Positions 27,635-36,059 of a DNA stretch of 64,000 bases are shown in pieces (position 1 is the stretch's first letter; every line of letters starts with the position of its first letter). Below the pieces are notes generated by a model that worked only from the letters and a program-made list of their open reading frames with translations, made no database searches and was not told where the DNA came from. This stretch comes from Desulforhopalus sp. (GTDB lineage Bacteria > Desulfobacterota > Desulfobulbia > Desulfobulbales > Desulfocapsaceae). Position numbers and translations under genes: made by a program. The stretch lies in contig JAOTRX010000003.1 in NCBI GenBank assembly GCA_030247675.1, positions 372,001-436,000 on the forward strand, read 5' to 3'.

Positions 27635-28069
27635 GCCTGCACCTTTTAAATTAGAAATGTCTTTGTCCTTTTTCAGCCTTCATGGGGAGCGATGAAAAAG
27701 AATCGATATCTCAGTGCCAGGAAAACAAGTAACTGTTTGCATCATAGCGTTATGGCATGATTTGTCATCGAAAATCCATTGTTTTTTTTAGGTCGCTGGA
27801 ATATATCCCCTGTAGCGGCTCGGCTCTTGTTCGCCGTGGGATACAAAAATGCCAAAGTCCAGACACTTGGGGACTGTGGCTGGTGGTTGATTGTCGGTAG
27901 CCGGGAGGCTTGCTACCCACTTGCTATTTCTTGTCCTGCTTAGTCTGGACTGAAAAAGACTCTCCTTGTGAAGGGGCAATCAAAGACGTATCATTTCGTT
28001 TAGGTAACGAGATCGGGTGTTGGCAAACCCACCATCCAGCGCACTTGCAATATCTACCGGTAACCGGGC
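27635..28069. other. Intergenic region, 435 bp, with a structured element
   Basis: Lies between the divergently read hydantoinase gene (minus) and the GGDEF gene (plus). It contains the predicted closed structure at 27856-27951. Two overlapping short frames on opposite strands (27788-27979 and 27910-28098) have no convincing start or content. The first 150 bp are AT-rich, consistent with promoters, but no clear pair of boxes was identified. Confidence 0.5.
27856..27951 (+). ncRNA. Candidate structured RNA upstream of the GGDEF gene
   Basis: A perfect 9-bp closing stem (AGTCCAGAC at 27856-27864 with GTCTGGACT at 27943-27951) encloses about 78 nt, including a 6-bp hairpin GGTAGC (27896-27901) / GCTACC (27912-27917). 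It ends 118 bp before the diguanylate cyclase start. It could be a leader or riboswitch-like element. I could not match it to the c-di-GMP-I riboswitch on either strand, and the strand is not certain. Confidence 0.35.
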
Positions 28070-28903
28070 ATGCCAGAATCTCTCCCCAAACAGGTTAATG
28101 AGTTTGTCGCGGCGGCGCGACAGCCCTTTAGCTATAACATCCTGAAAAATCACTATATTTGGTTCGGGGTGCTGTGGGGCTTGCCTATTCCTCTGGTAAG
28201 TATCTGGATGCACAGTCATTTTCTTGGGATGCAGGTTGCTGGTGGGGAACTGCTGGGAGAAATTGTCGGCAGTCCGCTGCATTGGTTTTTTCTTGCTCAT
28301 CCCCCCGTTTTTGGGGTGGTTTTCGGTATCCTTGGTACGATTCGAAACGAAAAAGAGAAGAAAATCAGTGAGATGGTTGGTCAACTGCAGGAGTTGTCGG
28401 TCCATGATCCACTGACCGGACTGAAAAACCGCCGGTATTTCGTCGAGGTCTTTTACGATGAATGTGCCCGCAGCCTGCGGCGGGGTGAGGCGCTGACCCT
28501 GCTGTTCCTCGATCTCGACCACTTCAAAAGGGTCAACGACAACCATGGCCATCATTTCGGTGATCTGGCCCTGCAGGAAACCAGCAGGTTTCTGAAGAAG
28601 CAGTGCCGGCCCTACGATACGGTCGTCCGCTGGGGCGGGGAGGAATTCATTATTCTTCTCAGAGCAACCGATGAATTGACCGCTCTCAACTTTTCCGAAC
28701 GGATCAGGCAGGGTATCGAGGCGGAATTGCATAGCAATCTGCCATTTACCATGACCATCTCCATCGGCGTTGCCCAATATCAGAATAACGATACCCTCGA
28801 AGAACTCACCGACCGGGCCGACAAGGCCCTGTATCACGCCAAACAAACCGGCCGTAACAAGGTCATCCCCTGGAGTATGCTCTCCGCTGAGTCAAATTTG
28901 TAG
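28070..28903 (+). CDS. Membrane diguanylate cyclase (GGDEF)
   Basis: 277 residues. Two hydrophobic segments (about 25-50 and 73-92) flank a short loop, then a GGDEF domain occupies about 110-270: DPLTGLKNRRYF, LFLDLDHFKRVND, and the active-site signature GGEEF in VVRWGGEEF. An inhibitory-site RxxD (RPYD) sits five residues before it, so product inhibition is expected. It makes cyclic di-GMP from two GTP at the inner membrane. The short N-terminus gives no hint of the signal. The ATG at 28070 lacks a strong ribosome-binding site. A candidate structured leader lies upstream. No PilZ or EAL partner is in the window. Confidence 0.92.
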   Translation: MPESLPKQVNEFVAAARQPFSYNILKNHYIWFGVLWGLPIPLVSIWMHSHFLGMQVAGGELLGEIVGSPLHWFFLAHPPVFGVVFGILGTIRNEKEKKISEMVGQLQELSVHDPLTGLKNRRYFVEVFYDECARSLRRGEALTLLFLDLDHFKRVNDNHGHHFGDLALQETSRFLKKQCRPYDTVVRWGGEEFIILLRATDELTALNFSERIRQGIEAELHSNLPFTMTISIGVAQYQNNDTLEELTDRADKALYHAKQTGRNKVIPWSMLSAESNL

Positions 28904-29325
28904 AGATTTTGCAGCGCCGGAGCCGAAAAACCATGAAAAGAATTTTGTTCCTGCCGGTTCATTCTTAGCAGCTGGGGCCGGATTCTCCTTCTTGTCATTA
29001 TGTGGTGTCGTCACTGTTCAATTGTTGCGGGTTTTCTGGTCCTCTCCCAGTGACTTGCTCTGTTGTTGATAGGTGTTTGTATTGGTCGTTTGTAGTTATA
29101 ATCTTGCTAAAACCTTGATTTGGTAGCGATGTTTATAGCTCATGGGTATGGTTTGCACGTGGGATCCTCTTTGTCGTTGCCGGTGTTCTCTTGAATTTAT
29201 CTTATTATTACAAAAAGATAATCAGATTCTTGGTTGGGTGGCATGCAAAGGGATTATGGCTTACCAAAAATAACAGGACGCAAGGGTCAGCAGTCTGCAG
29301 CCTGCTCAGAATGAGGAATAAAGTA
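28904..29325 (+). other. Intergenic region, 420 bp
   Basis: No gene recognised. A longer upstream frame for the next gene starts at 29191 but lacks a ribosome-binding site. An inverted repeat GTCACTG / CAGTGAC spans 29010-29054; its arms are 31 nt apart, and its significance is unclear. Confidence 0.4.
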
Positions 29326-30063
29326 ATGCGTGTCTATGTTGGTTTTGATGATACCGATGTGCTCGGTGCCGATCGCGGCACCGGCAAGTTTGCCCGCTGG
29401 TTTGAGAAGAAACTGCCGCAGGGTGTACAGATGTACGGCGTGGTGCGTCAGCAGTTGCCTGTACTTGAGGGGATTCCCTACACCTCCCACAACAGCTCAG
29501 CCTGTGTGATCCTTGATGCGGTCGATCCCTCGCAGGTTCAGCAATTGGTTGATCTCGGCGCCGATCATATCCGTGAGCACTTTATGGACGGGAGCGATCC
29601 TGGCCTGTGCGTCGTTGCCGGGAGCGGATCTTCGACCGATACCCTGGTTGCCTTTGGCCGACTGGCCTCAACCAGGGTTGTCACGCAAAAAGAGGCGATT
29701 AAGGCGGTGAACGGCTTTCATCTTTCCGGACATGGCGGCACCAATGACGGGATTATCGGCGCCTGTGCCGGGGTTGGCCTGACCATTTCCGGCTGGAGCG
29801 GACGCTTTATCGAACTGAAAGGTCTACGCGAGGTCCCCTTGATGGTTCGGGTTAGCGATCTTGAAGCGCGGGGCATCCGGGTCCTGTCGGTTGACCGGAA
29901 CGCCTTGGTGGCTGGACCGGACGACCTGGTCGATACCCGCGGTTGGCTGCGTCCGCGCCTCTGGGCGGGCGGGGCAGTGCTGCCGGTTGAAAATACCGGA
30001 CACGGCGCCTGGCGCTCCATTTGCGGCAAGGGGGAAGGCGCCGCTCAAGATGGGAAGGCGTAA
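29326..30063 (+). CDS. TiaS-like FDDTD-motif protein
   Basis: 245 residues from the ATG at 29326, with GAGGA eight bases upstream. It begins MRVYVGFDDTD, the hallmark of the TiaS (tRNA-Ile2 2-agmatinylcytidine synthetase) N-terminal kinase-like domain, and has SGHGGTNDGIIGACAGVGL further on. Archaeal TiaS is much longer and has OB-fold and zinc-ribbon domains that are absent here, so this short bacterial form probably does something else with the same catalytic fold, such as phosphoryl transfer to a small molecule. It stands alone between gene-free stretches. Family assignment is fair; function unknown. Confidence 0.65.
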   Translation: MRVYVGFDDTDVLGADRGTGKFARWFEKKLPQGVQMYGVVRQQLPVLEGIPYTSHNSSACVILDAVDPSQVQQLVDLGADHIREHFMDGSDPGLCVVAGSGSSTDTLVAFGRLASTRVVTQKEAIKAVNGFHLSGHGGTNDGIIGACAGVGLTISGWSGRFIELKGLREVPLMVRVSDLEARGIRVLSVDRNALVAGPDDLVDTRGWLRPRLWAGGAVLPVENTGHGAWRSICGKGEGAAQDGKA

Positions 30064-30560
30064 TCGTCCGGCAATTGCACAAAAGGTAGTGTCAACAAGT
30101 GAACAAGTAGCTGAGACTGACTCGCCCGCAGCGGTATACCTGCAGCCTCCTCCCTCTCTTCCACATTTTTCATGACTTGAAGCAAGCCCTCATCTCCCAA
30201 AAAGGAGGGAACGGCTTGCTCTGGCATGGTTCCCTTCGATCGGCCATCATTGCAATCGGAAACGGCCAGCGCAGGCCATTTTAGGCTTGCGTATCTCAAA
30301 GGCGTTGATAAACGAGATGTCCCCATACTGCATGCATAACTTCATGGTATGGCTCCGGGGACACGGAGAGACTTCCGGATAAACGGATCGAAATTTCACT
30401 GGAGGCCGCTAAATCACAACACAATTCAAAAATGAGGGTGATATTGTGGTCAATTTTGAAATGGTACGAGTATTGCTAGAAAGGAGGGGTAAGAGGCAGG
30501 GGCAGGGGTGGGATACGACAATAAGCTCTTTATGAGTGATCATGTTAGCGAGGCTCTACT
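30064..30560 (+). other. Intergenic region, 500 bp, with two inverted repeats
   Basis: No gene recognised. The first inverted repeat, AGCAAGCC (30182-30189) / GGCTTGCT (30214-30221) with an inner CTCC / GGAG pairing, could end transcription of the TiaS-like gene, though no T run follows. The second, TGTCCCC (30319-30325) / GGGGACA (30357-30363), has a nested CCATAC / GTATGG. It looks like a repetitive extragenic palindrome. Confidence 0.5.
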
Positions 30561-31334
30561 ATGAGAAAAAAACTTGCAATCACCATCGTGGTTTTAATGA
30601 GTCTGGTTGATACAACCACCCACGCATCGCCGCTTGATCTGACAGCGCTTGGGAGTAGCGGATATTTCAGTGGAGGATATTTCGTTGAAGGTGGCAGCCA
30701 AGTTGCGGGATCGGGTGTTATCTCCTCATTCCTGCGGATGCAGGATGCCGGGATAGAGGAGGGGTATAATAGCGACGGCACTCAGTATGTCCTTGATGAG
30801 AAAGCTGGGGTGTTTACCCATTCCATCCAATTAAGCGCCATTCCAATAGTCAACATTGGCGGGACAGACTATCGGGAATTTCTCCTTGACACCAATGAAG
30901 GCAATAAGACAGGAGACAATCTACTCTCTCTTGACGAACTGAGGATCTATTTGGCGGGGAGTAGTCTCGCAAGCAACTTGTATGACCAGGCCACGAAGAC
31001 GCTCGGTACCCTGTCTGCTGTTTATGATATGGGGGCAAGTAACTCTATCCAGCTTGATGATAGTCTCGCATCTGGAAGCGGCCAGCCCAACATGTTCGCC
31101 TATATCCCCAATGAACTCTTTACTTTGAATGGTGTGAGCAATCCTTATGTATACCTCTATTCAAAATTTGGCGCTCAAGGTGGGGTGTTTGAATCCAATG
31201 GAGGCTTTGAGGAATGGGCCGTTCGCGCTCCCGAAGCGCCTGGTCCTGTCCCGGAGCCAGCAACCATGTTGCTCTTTGGCACCGGTCTTGTTGGTTTGGC
31301 GGCTGCGATGGCCAGGAGGCGAAGGAAAATTTAA
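30561..31334 (+). CDS. PEP-CTERM sorting-signal exported protein
   Basis: 257 residues. A signal peptide (about 1-22, ending THA) precedes a secreted beta-rich region (about 23-225) without recognised domains. The C-terminus is a textbook PEP-CTERM tripartite signal: VPEPATMLL, a hydrophobic helix (LFGTGLVGLAAAMA), and a basic end RRRRKI. Such proteins are exported and processed by EpsH-type exosortase, usually in exopolysaccharide-producing bacteria; no exosortase is in the window. GAGG lies eight bases before the ATG. The Asp/Gly/Ser-rich middle (EGYNSDGTQYVLDEK) resembles other surface-matrix PEP-CTERM proteins, but its role is unknown. Confidence 0.88.
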   Translation: MRKKLAITIVVLMSLVDTTTHASPLDLTALGSSGYFSGGYFVEGGSQVAGSGVISSFLRMQDAGIEEGYNSDGTQYVLDEKAGVFTHSIQLSAIPIVNIGGTDYREFLLDTNEGNKTGDNLLSLDELRIYLAGSSLASNLYDQATKTLGTLSAVYDMGASNSIQLDDSLASGSGQPNMFAYIPNELFTLNGVSNPYVYLYSKFGAQGGVFESNGGFEEWAVRAPEAPGPVPEPATMLLFGTGLVGLAAAMARRRRKI

Positions 31335-31443
31335 AGGGGCATTGTGGATGAGCGTGACCGCGGTGTCTTTTGAGGGATTGCCTTTCGCCGGTGTAGGTGT
31401 CAGAATGACTGCCTGGTCGGAAGAGGTACCGGTTATTGACGCT

Positions 31444-31500
31444 TATACCACAAGGGCATACATTTCGTTTGAGCAAACAAGTTGCTCAACTCAGCTTTAT
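31444..31500 (+). repeat. 55-bp hairpin repeat, copy C
   Basis: Contains TATACCACAAGGGCATAC, then ATTTCGTTTGAGCAAAC, AAGTTGCTCAACTCAG and CTTTAT. The stem is TTGAGCAA / TTGCTCAA, a compensatory pair change relative to TTGAGCAG / CTGCTCAA. The TTA at 31497-31499 is the complement of the TAA stop of the minus-strand binding-protein gene. Confidence 0.85.
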
Positions 31501-33119
31501 CTCTTTGTCTCATCGATGGTTACATTCCAGGGTTCGATAAGCTGCCAGTCATCGTTCTTGTCGAAGCCGGTAACCCATGGCATCGCCCACTTGGACATGA
31601 CGTCGTAGTAATACGGGATGTACATATAGTCCTCGCGGAAGGCCTTCTGGGCATCCTGCGCTCCTTTTTGCCGTGCCGAATCGGTAACGGCCTTGGTTTT
31701 GGCCTTATCGAGAAGTTCGTCAACCCTGGCGTTCTTGTACCCGCCCATTTTCCCGCGGGCGTTGCCCGAGGTGGAATGGATGGCACCCATCAGGTAGGCA
31801 ACGGCATCGGGGACGCGGGTGCCGACGTCATCACGAAAGATCTGAGCACTCCTCTTCGCCGGGCCGGTGCTGTCCTCAATGTCGGCTTGCATCTCCACAT
31901 CCTCGATATTGAGGACTTCCCGCCACTGTTTTGCCATATACCGGGCAGCCGCTTCATGGGTTGGGGTGCTGATGCCGCTGAGGGTGATTTTCGGCAACAG
32001 CCGGCCTTCTTTATAGGTGGAGGCAGCCAGGGCCCGTCTCGCGGCAGCCGGATCATAGGGGTATCGCGGATAGGACGGATCAACTCCAGCCACCTTGTTG
32101 AGGAGCTGCGTGGCGGCCGCATAGGGCCCATCGGGGAAGGCGGCTTTTGCCAGTTCCTCTCGATTGACAGACATGATCAAGGCCTTGCGGACATTGATAT
32201 CATTCATCGGCGGTTTTTGCGCATCGAACCAGAAATGCTGACCCTTGGCGAGGGCGGGACCGCTGATGAAATCACTGCCGAGATCATCAAGCAAGGTTGG
32301 AGTGATCAATTCGGTATGGGCATCCATCTTGCCGGTTTTCAGCATGAGGGTAGCAGTGCCGGGGTCGGTCACCGTGGTGATGATGATCTTCTTAAGTTTT
32401 GGCGCCGGGCCGAAGAAATGTGGGTTAGGTATAAGGACCACGATGCCCCTGTCGAGATCCATTGATTGCGGCATGAAGGGGCCGCTCACCACGACACCAT
32501 TATTCGGCTGCCACCAGTCGGGCTTTTCACTGCCGTTTGCGTCGCGGGCCTGGGATATCTTTACCGGGGCGATAAGGGCAGTGGCAATCTTCTGGTCAAA
32601 GATTGGGTCGGGGGCGCCAAGGGTGACGACAACCGTCCGCGCGTCTTTAACGGCAATGCCCGATAAGGCGGTGCTTTTACCGGAAGTTACGTCCTTGAAG
32701 CCTTTGATGCCGCCGAGAAAGAGATCGGCGCGGGCGTGTCCGGTGCTCGGCATGGCGCAGAGTTCCCAGGTGCCTTTCAGGTCACCGGCGGATATCGGTG
32801 AACCGTCGGAAAACACTGCCTTCGGGCTGATGGTGAGGGTCCAGTGCGAGAACGACGGATCAGATTCGGCCTTGTCAAGGACATATGGCTGTAAAATGCC
32901 GGCCTTGTCGAAATACAGCGGAGCCGCCCAGGTTAGAGACTGCCAACGCACGGCGTGGCCACCACCATGCAGGGGTGACCAACTTTGGCTTAATGCCGGA
33001 TGGGCAATATTGAGGACCTGGCCGTCCTCCGCGGCGGCAGAGCAGCCCCTCCCCTCGCCGGCGAATTCGACCGCCGTAACGATCAGCATATACAGCACAA
33101 CAGCTGATAGGAACTTCAT
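31497..33119 (-). CDS. Family-5 extracellular solute-binding protein (ABC type)
   Basis: 540 residues from the ATG at 33119 (GGGAGG six bases upstream). A signal peptide covers about 1-29. The body has the SBP_bac_5 layout of peptide, nickel or opine binding proteins: QVLNIAHPALSQSWSPL, KAVFSDGSPISAGDLKGTWEL, and an MNDINVRKALIMSVNREEL segment. It would capture a peptide-like or other ligand in the periplasm for an ABC importer, but no permease or ATPase gene adjoins it, so it either serves a distant transporter or a sensor. Its stop codon lies within repeat copy C. Confidence 0.85.
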   Translation of the reverse strand: MKFLSAVVLYMLIVTAVEFAGEGRGCSAAAEDGQVLNIAHPALSQSWSPLHGGGHAVRWQSLTWAAPLYFDKAGILQPYVLDKAESDPSFSHWTLTISPKAVFSDGSPISAGDLKGTWELCAMPSTGHARADLFLGGIKGFKDVTSGKSTALSGIAVKDARTVVVTLGAPDPIFDQKIATALIAPVKISQARDANGSEKPDWWQPNNGVVVSGPFMPQSMDLDRGIVVLIPNPHFFGPAPKLKKIIITTVTDPGTATLMLKTGKMDAHTELITPTLLDDLGSDFISGPALAKGQHFWFDAQKPPMNDINVRKALIMSVNREELAKAAFPDGPYAAATQLLNKVAGVDPSYPRYPYDPAAARRALAASTYKEGRLLPKITLSGISTPTHEAAARYMAKQWREVLNIEDVEMQADIEDSTGPAKRSAQIFRDDVGTRVPDAVAYLMGAIHSTSGNARGKMGGYKNARVDELLDKAKTKAVTDSARQKGAQDAQKAFREDYMYIPYYYDVMSKWAMPWVTGFDKNDDWQLIEPWNVTIDETKR

Positions 33120-33505
33120 GGTTGCCTCCCGGTGATGATTTATCAAAGGTGCCTGTAGCCCTTCAGGACGCCTCGGCGTTCGTACAGTCCGAGCGGTGGT
33201 TGGTTAATTATTGATACAACAATAGCCGAAGGCGCTGTTTATGGCGACCAGTTTGATGGTAGGCGTAACGCAAAGTGTCGTGCCGGGTTTCTGTAAAAAT
33301 GGCAACCCAGCTTTGCTGGGGGGATATTGCGTTAGGGAAAAAGGTGTTTATCCTAAGAGATGGGGTGCCGGAGCGGTTTTTGCACCCTCATCCGGGCCGA
33401 ATGGGCCATAGAAAAATACAACCAACACCCCAAAAGGGGTATAGGTGCCTTGAACGGGTTCTTGTAGGTACTGAAAAAATCCGCAAGACACCAAGGAGTA
33501 ACGCT
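33120..33505 (+). other. Intergenic region, 385 bp, with possible structured leader
   Basis: No gene. Facing the gene at 33506 are an AACGCAA (about 33263-33270) / TTGCGTT (about 33326-33333) pairing, an enclosed hairpin CCCAGC-TTT-GCTGGG (about 33306-33321), and an ACCCC-AAAA-GGGGT hairpin (about 33427-33441). These would lie in the 5' leader if transcription starts early. No riboswitch family was recognised. Confidence 0.4.
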
Positions 33506-33925
33506 ATGAAAGATCCAGCCAATGTACATTTGAAAGTGCAAGAACTCTGCGATTGTTTTGCCGCCACCGACCCCCTCAAAGGGATGTCCGATATTGGCCA
33601 TGGCACCGAGGACGATGAGGCGGCTTTAAAGTGGATCGCCCTGGCCGTACTGCACGGCATCAACAGCAATGCCGAAAAGATCTCCCTGACTACCACCAAG
33701 GACGGCAAGGTCAGGGTAACCGCCGAATACCGGGAAAGTGATCTGCCGGCCCCCGGACCCGCCGTCGGCAAGAAGATTATCGAGGCGATCCGGGCAATGA
33801 CCCATATTGAAAAAGACAAGGACAAAATGACCCTTGCCCTGGGTATCCGTAACAACAGTATGGATCTGAAGATTAAGTCACGCCATGAGGGCGGCGATGA
33901 CCGGATCAGCATAACCTTTCCGTGA
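33506..33925 (+). CDS. Conserved-looking hypothetical protein
   Basis: 139 residues from the ATG at 33506 with AAGGAG seven bases upstream. It is soluble and mixed alpha/beta. The N-terminus is helical (VHLKVQELCDCFAATDPLKG), followed by EDDEAALKWIALAVLHGINSNAEKISL and two strand-rich stretches rich in Lys and Asp. No signal peptide, membrane segment, cofactor motif or known domain is recognised. It stands alone after a long leader region and before a terminator shared with a convergent gene. Function unknown. Confidence 0.75.
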   Translation: MKDPANVHLKVQELCDCFAATDPLKGMSDIGHGTEDDEAALKWIALAVLHGINSNAEKISLTTTKDGKVRVTAEYRESDLPAPGPAVGKKIIEAIRAMTHIEKDKDKMTLALGIRNNSMDLKIKSRHEGGDDRISITFP

Positions 33926-33956
33926 GGGGTTTGTTGATTGGCGCGGAGTTGTACGG

Positions 33957-33982
33957 GGCCGTTGCCTCTGCATGCAACGGCC
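33957..33982. terminator. Hairpin between convergent genes
   Basis: A perfect 9-bp stem GGCCGTTGC / GCAACGGCC with an 8-nt loop, placed between genes ending at 33925 (plus) and 34003 (minus). It lacks a T run but is well placed as a bidirectional terminator. Confidence 0.55.
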
Positions 33983-34002
33983 AGCAGCCTGCCGCCGATG
34001 GT

Positions 34003-35025
34003 TCAGGGATGATTGATGATTGGGGTCTGATCGTCCTGCAGGGTGCTGTTTGATGCCTCGACCTTGATATAATGAAGGAGTACCGGAGCCAGGATCATCC
34101 CCGGGATGCCCATGAGTTTTTCGCCGAGAAGCAGGCCTAAGAGGGTCAGCCACATCGGGTTTTTTATCCGGCTGCCGATAATCTTGCTGTTGAGGAAGAA
34201 CTCCAGCTTGTGAATGGACACAAGAAAGACCAGTGCCCATACGGCCATGTGCGGCGAGATGGTCAGGCCGACGCTGACGATGATGGTGTTGCTGATCAGG
34301 TTGCCGATGATCGGCATGAGACCAAAGACGAAGGTCAGTCCGGCGATGACCATGGCAAAGGGGTAATGGTTCCAGAACAGGAAAACGCAGGTCAGGGCCG
34401 TGTTGATCGACGAGATGATGATCTGCGCCCCGAGTACCGTGGCGAAACTTTCGTAGAAGGTATTGGCCCTGGCCATGAGTTCGGCAAAGGTCTGATCGTA
34501 GAGATTGTTGCGGACAAGGACCGGCTCATGATCTTCACCGGGGGGGCGGCTGTTGATAAAAGCCCCGACGGCAATGACCAGACCGATGATAAAGGTGACC
34601 AGATGCACCAGGATGAACTGGGTGTATTTGCCGATGTTGTGTAGCTTATCCATGGCGAATTCCAAGGCCTTGTTCTTCAATTCGGCAAAAGTGGCAAAGG
34701 TAGGGTCGATACCGAGCTTCTCGGCGTACTCAATAACCACCGGGATGGAGTGGCGGGCGATTTCCGGCACCTCGGTCACCGCCGTGCGCAGAAAAAGATA
34801 GAAGCCGGTGCCAAAGGCGCCAAGGAGAATGGCCCCGAGCAATAAGGCCAGCCATTTCCGTCCACCGTAGCAGAATTGCCGCAGGGCGAAGATGGTGAAC
34901 AGGCCGGTGAGAAGCAGCGTGGTCAGATCCAGCCAGCCGACAAAGGCCAGGGACATAAAGATGATGGTATAGGATAGCCGGACAGGGACATTGCTGGACA
35001 GCAAGATGGGCTGGTCGGATCGCAT
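34003..35025 (-). CDS. AI-2E-family (PerM/TqsA-like) transporter
   Basis: 340 residues from the ATG at 35025 (AAGGTAG upstream); the longer frame to 35262 has no site. The protein is mostly membrane-spanning: two helices near the N-terminus (about 15-60), a large extracytoplasmic helical segment (about 75-150), then further helices with the family's GLMPIIGNLISNTIIV and KLEFFLNSKIIGSRIKNPMW motifs and a final GEKLMGIPGMILAPVLL. Members of this family export autoinducer-2 or act as sodium/proton antiporters; the substrate cannot be assigned here. The gene is divergent from a TerC gene across 266 bp. Confidence 0.85.
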   Translation of the reverse strand: MRSDQPILLSSNVPVRLSYTIIFMSLAFVGWLDLTTLLLTGLFTIFALRQFCYGGRKWLALLLGAILLGAFGTGFYLFLRTAVTEVPEIARHSIPVVIEYAEKLGIDPTFATFAELKNKALEFAMDKLHNIGKYTQFILVHLVTFIIGLVIAVGAFINSRPPGEDHEPVLVRNNLYDQTFAELMARANTFYESFATVLGAQIIISSINTALTCVFLFWNHYPFAMVIAGLTFVFGLMPIIGNLISNTIIVSVGLTISPHMAVWALVFLVSIHKLEFFLNSKIIGSRIKNPMWLTLLGLLLGEKLMGIPGMILAPVLLHYIKVEASNSTLQDDQTPIINHP

Positions 35026-35291
35026 GATTTCTACCTTGGCGGGCGGCGGATGGTAAGTATTTTTCTGGGCAACGATATTGCCTTCCCGGGAAGAAAGCAA
35101 GGATAAACCACGACTCTTCGAATATCGGACCGCTTTAAGTGGTGACGAAAAAAATGCAGCAGGGTGCGGTGGGGATTGCCGAAATCCAACCCATGCATTA
35201 CACTCCGACCGTCCGGGTTCAGCGCGGGCTGTCGTTTCTTTAAAAAATTGAGAAAATATCAATAATGCCGGTGTGTTTCGGCAAGGATACT

Positions 35292-36059
35292 ATGGAATTC
35301 CTCTTTCACCTTCCCTTTTGGTTAGCCGTTTTGCAGATCATCACCATCGATATCCTCCTTGGTGGCGACAATGCCGTGGTTATTGCCCTGGCGTGCCGTA
35401 AGCTCCCTGCCAAACAGCGGACCAAAGGGATCCTCTGGGGCACCGCCGGTGCTATTGTCCTGCGGGTTATTTTGATTTTTTTCGCCCTGACTCTCCTCAG
35501 TATTCCCTTTCTGAAACTGTTGGGGGCCATCCTCCTGCTGTGGATTGGTATCAAGCTCTTGCTGCCTGAGGAAAGCGATTCGCACACCACCCTCGAATCC
35601 AGTGAGAAGCTGTGGGGGGCGGTGAAAACCGTTATCATCGCTGATTTCGTCATGAGTCTTGATAATGTTATTGCTATAGCCGGGGCGGCGCAAGGTGCCG
35701 GGGAGGAACACCAGATGGTCCTGGTCATTTTCGGTCTTCTGGTCAGCATCCCGATAATTGTCTGGGGCAGCCAGATGGTGGTCAGGCTCATGGACCGTTT
35801 CCCGATCGTCATAACCCTGGGCGGCATGCTCCTTGGCTGGATCGCCGGGGGAATGTTTGTGACCGATCCTTTTCTCGCCACCTTTGTCGCTGACCGTTTC
35901 GGTATAATAACCAGTGCCAAGATGGTAACCTACACGGCTGCCATAATCGGCGCATTTTTCGTGCTTATTGGCGGGAAACTGCTTGTTGCCTGGAAGGCCA
36001 GGGGTGCCGGACCTTTGCCCGGGAAAGACGCTATCACGGACGGCGAAGAAAGGGAATGA
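35292..36059 (+). CDS. TerC-family integral membrane protein (YjbE type)
   Basis: 255 residues from the ATG at 35292 (AAGGA just upstream; the longer frame from 35265 has no site). About seven membrane helices. The two TerC acidic motifs are intact: IDILLGGDNAVVIALA near the N-terminus and ADFVMSLDNVIAIAGAA in the middle; these carry the metal-binding aspartates and asparagines. TerC proteins are tied to metal ion efflux, notably manganese delivery and tellurite resistance. No Mn riboswitch (yybP-ykoY type) could be recognised upstream. The stop overlaps the start of the next gene (ATGATG), so the two are cotranscribed. Confidence 0.88.
   Translation: MEFLFHLPFWLAVLQIITIDILLGGDNAVVIALACRKLPAKQRTKGILWGTAGAIVLRVILIFFALTLLSIPFLKLLGAILLLWIGIKLLLPEESDSHTTLESSEKLWGAVKTVIIADFVMSLDNVIAIAGAAQGAGEEHQMVLVIFGLLVSIPIIVWGSQMVVRLMDRFPIVITLGGMLLGWIAGGMFVTDPFLATFVADRFGIITSAKMVTYTAAIIGAFFVLIGGKLLVAWKARGAGPLPGKDAITDGEERE

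Noticed and set aside
27856..27951. c-di-GMP-I (GEMM) riboswitch
   Set aside because: The reverse strand has a fragment like GCAAGCCTCCCGGC, reminiscent of part of the consensus, but the conserved CAGGGCAAACC and receptor segments are absent and the arrangement does not fit.
27788..27979. 63-codon minus-strand frame over the structured element
   Set aside because: It runs through both arms of the candidate RNA structure and has no plausible start site or domain.
30045..30326. 93-codon minus-strand frame after the TiaS-like gene
   Set aside because: Spans a hairpin and overlaps the end of a well-supported gene; no ribosome-binding site.
35026..35291. Mn-sensing yybP-ykoY riboswitch before the TerC gene
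   Set aside because: TerC genes often have one, but the conserved motifs could not be found in these 266 bases.
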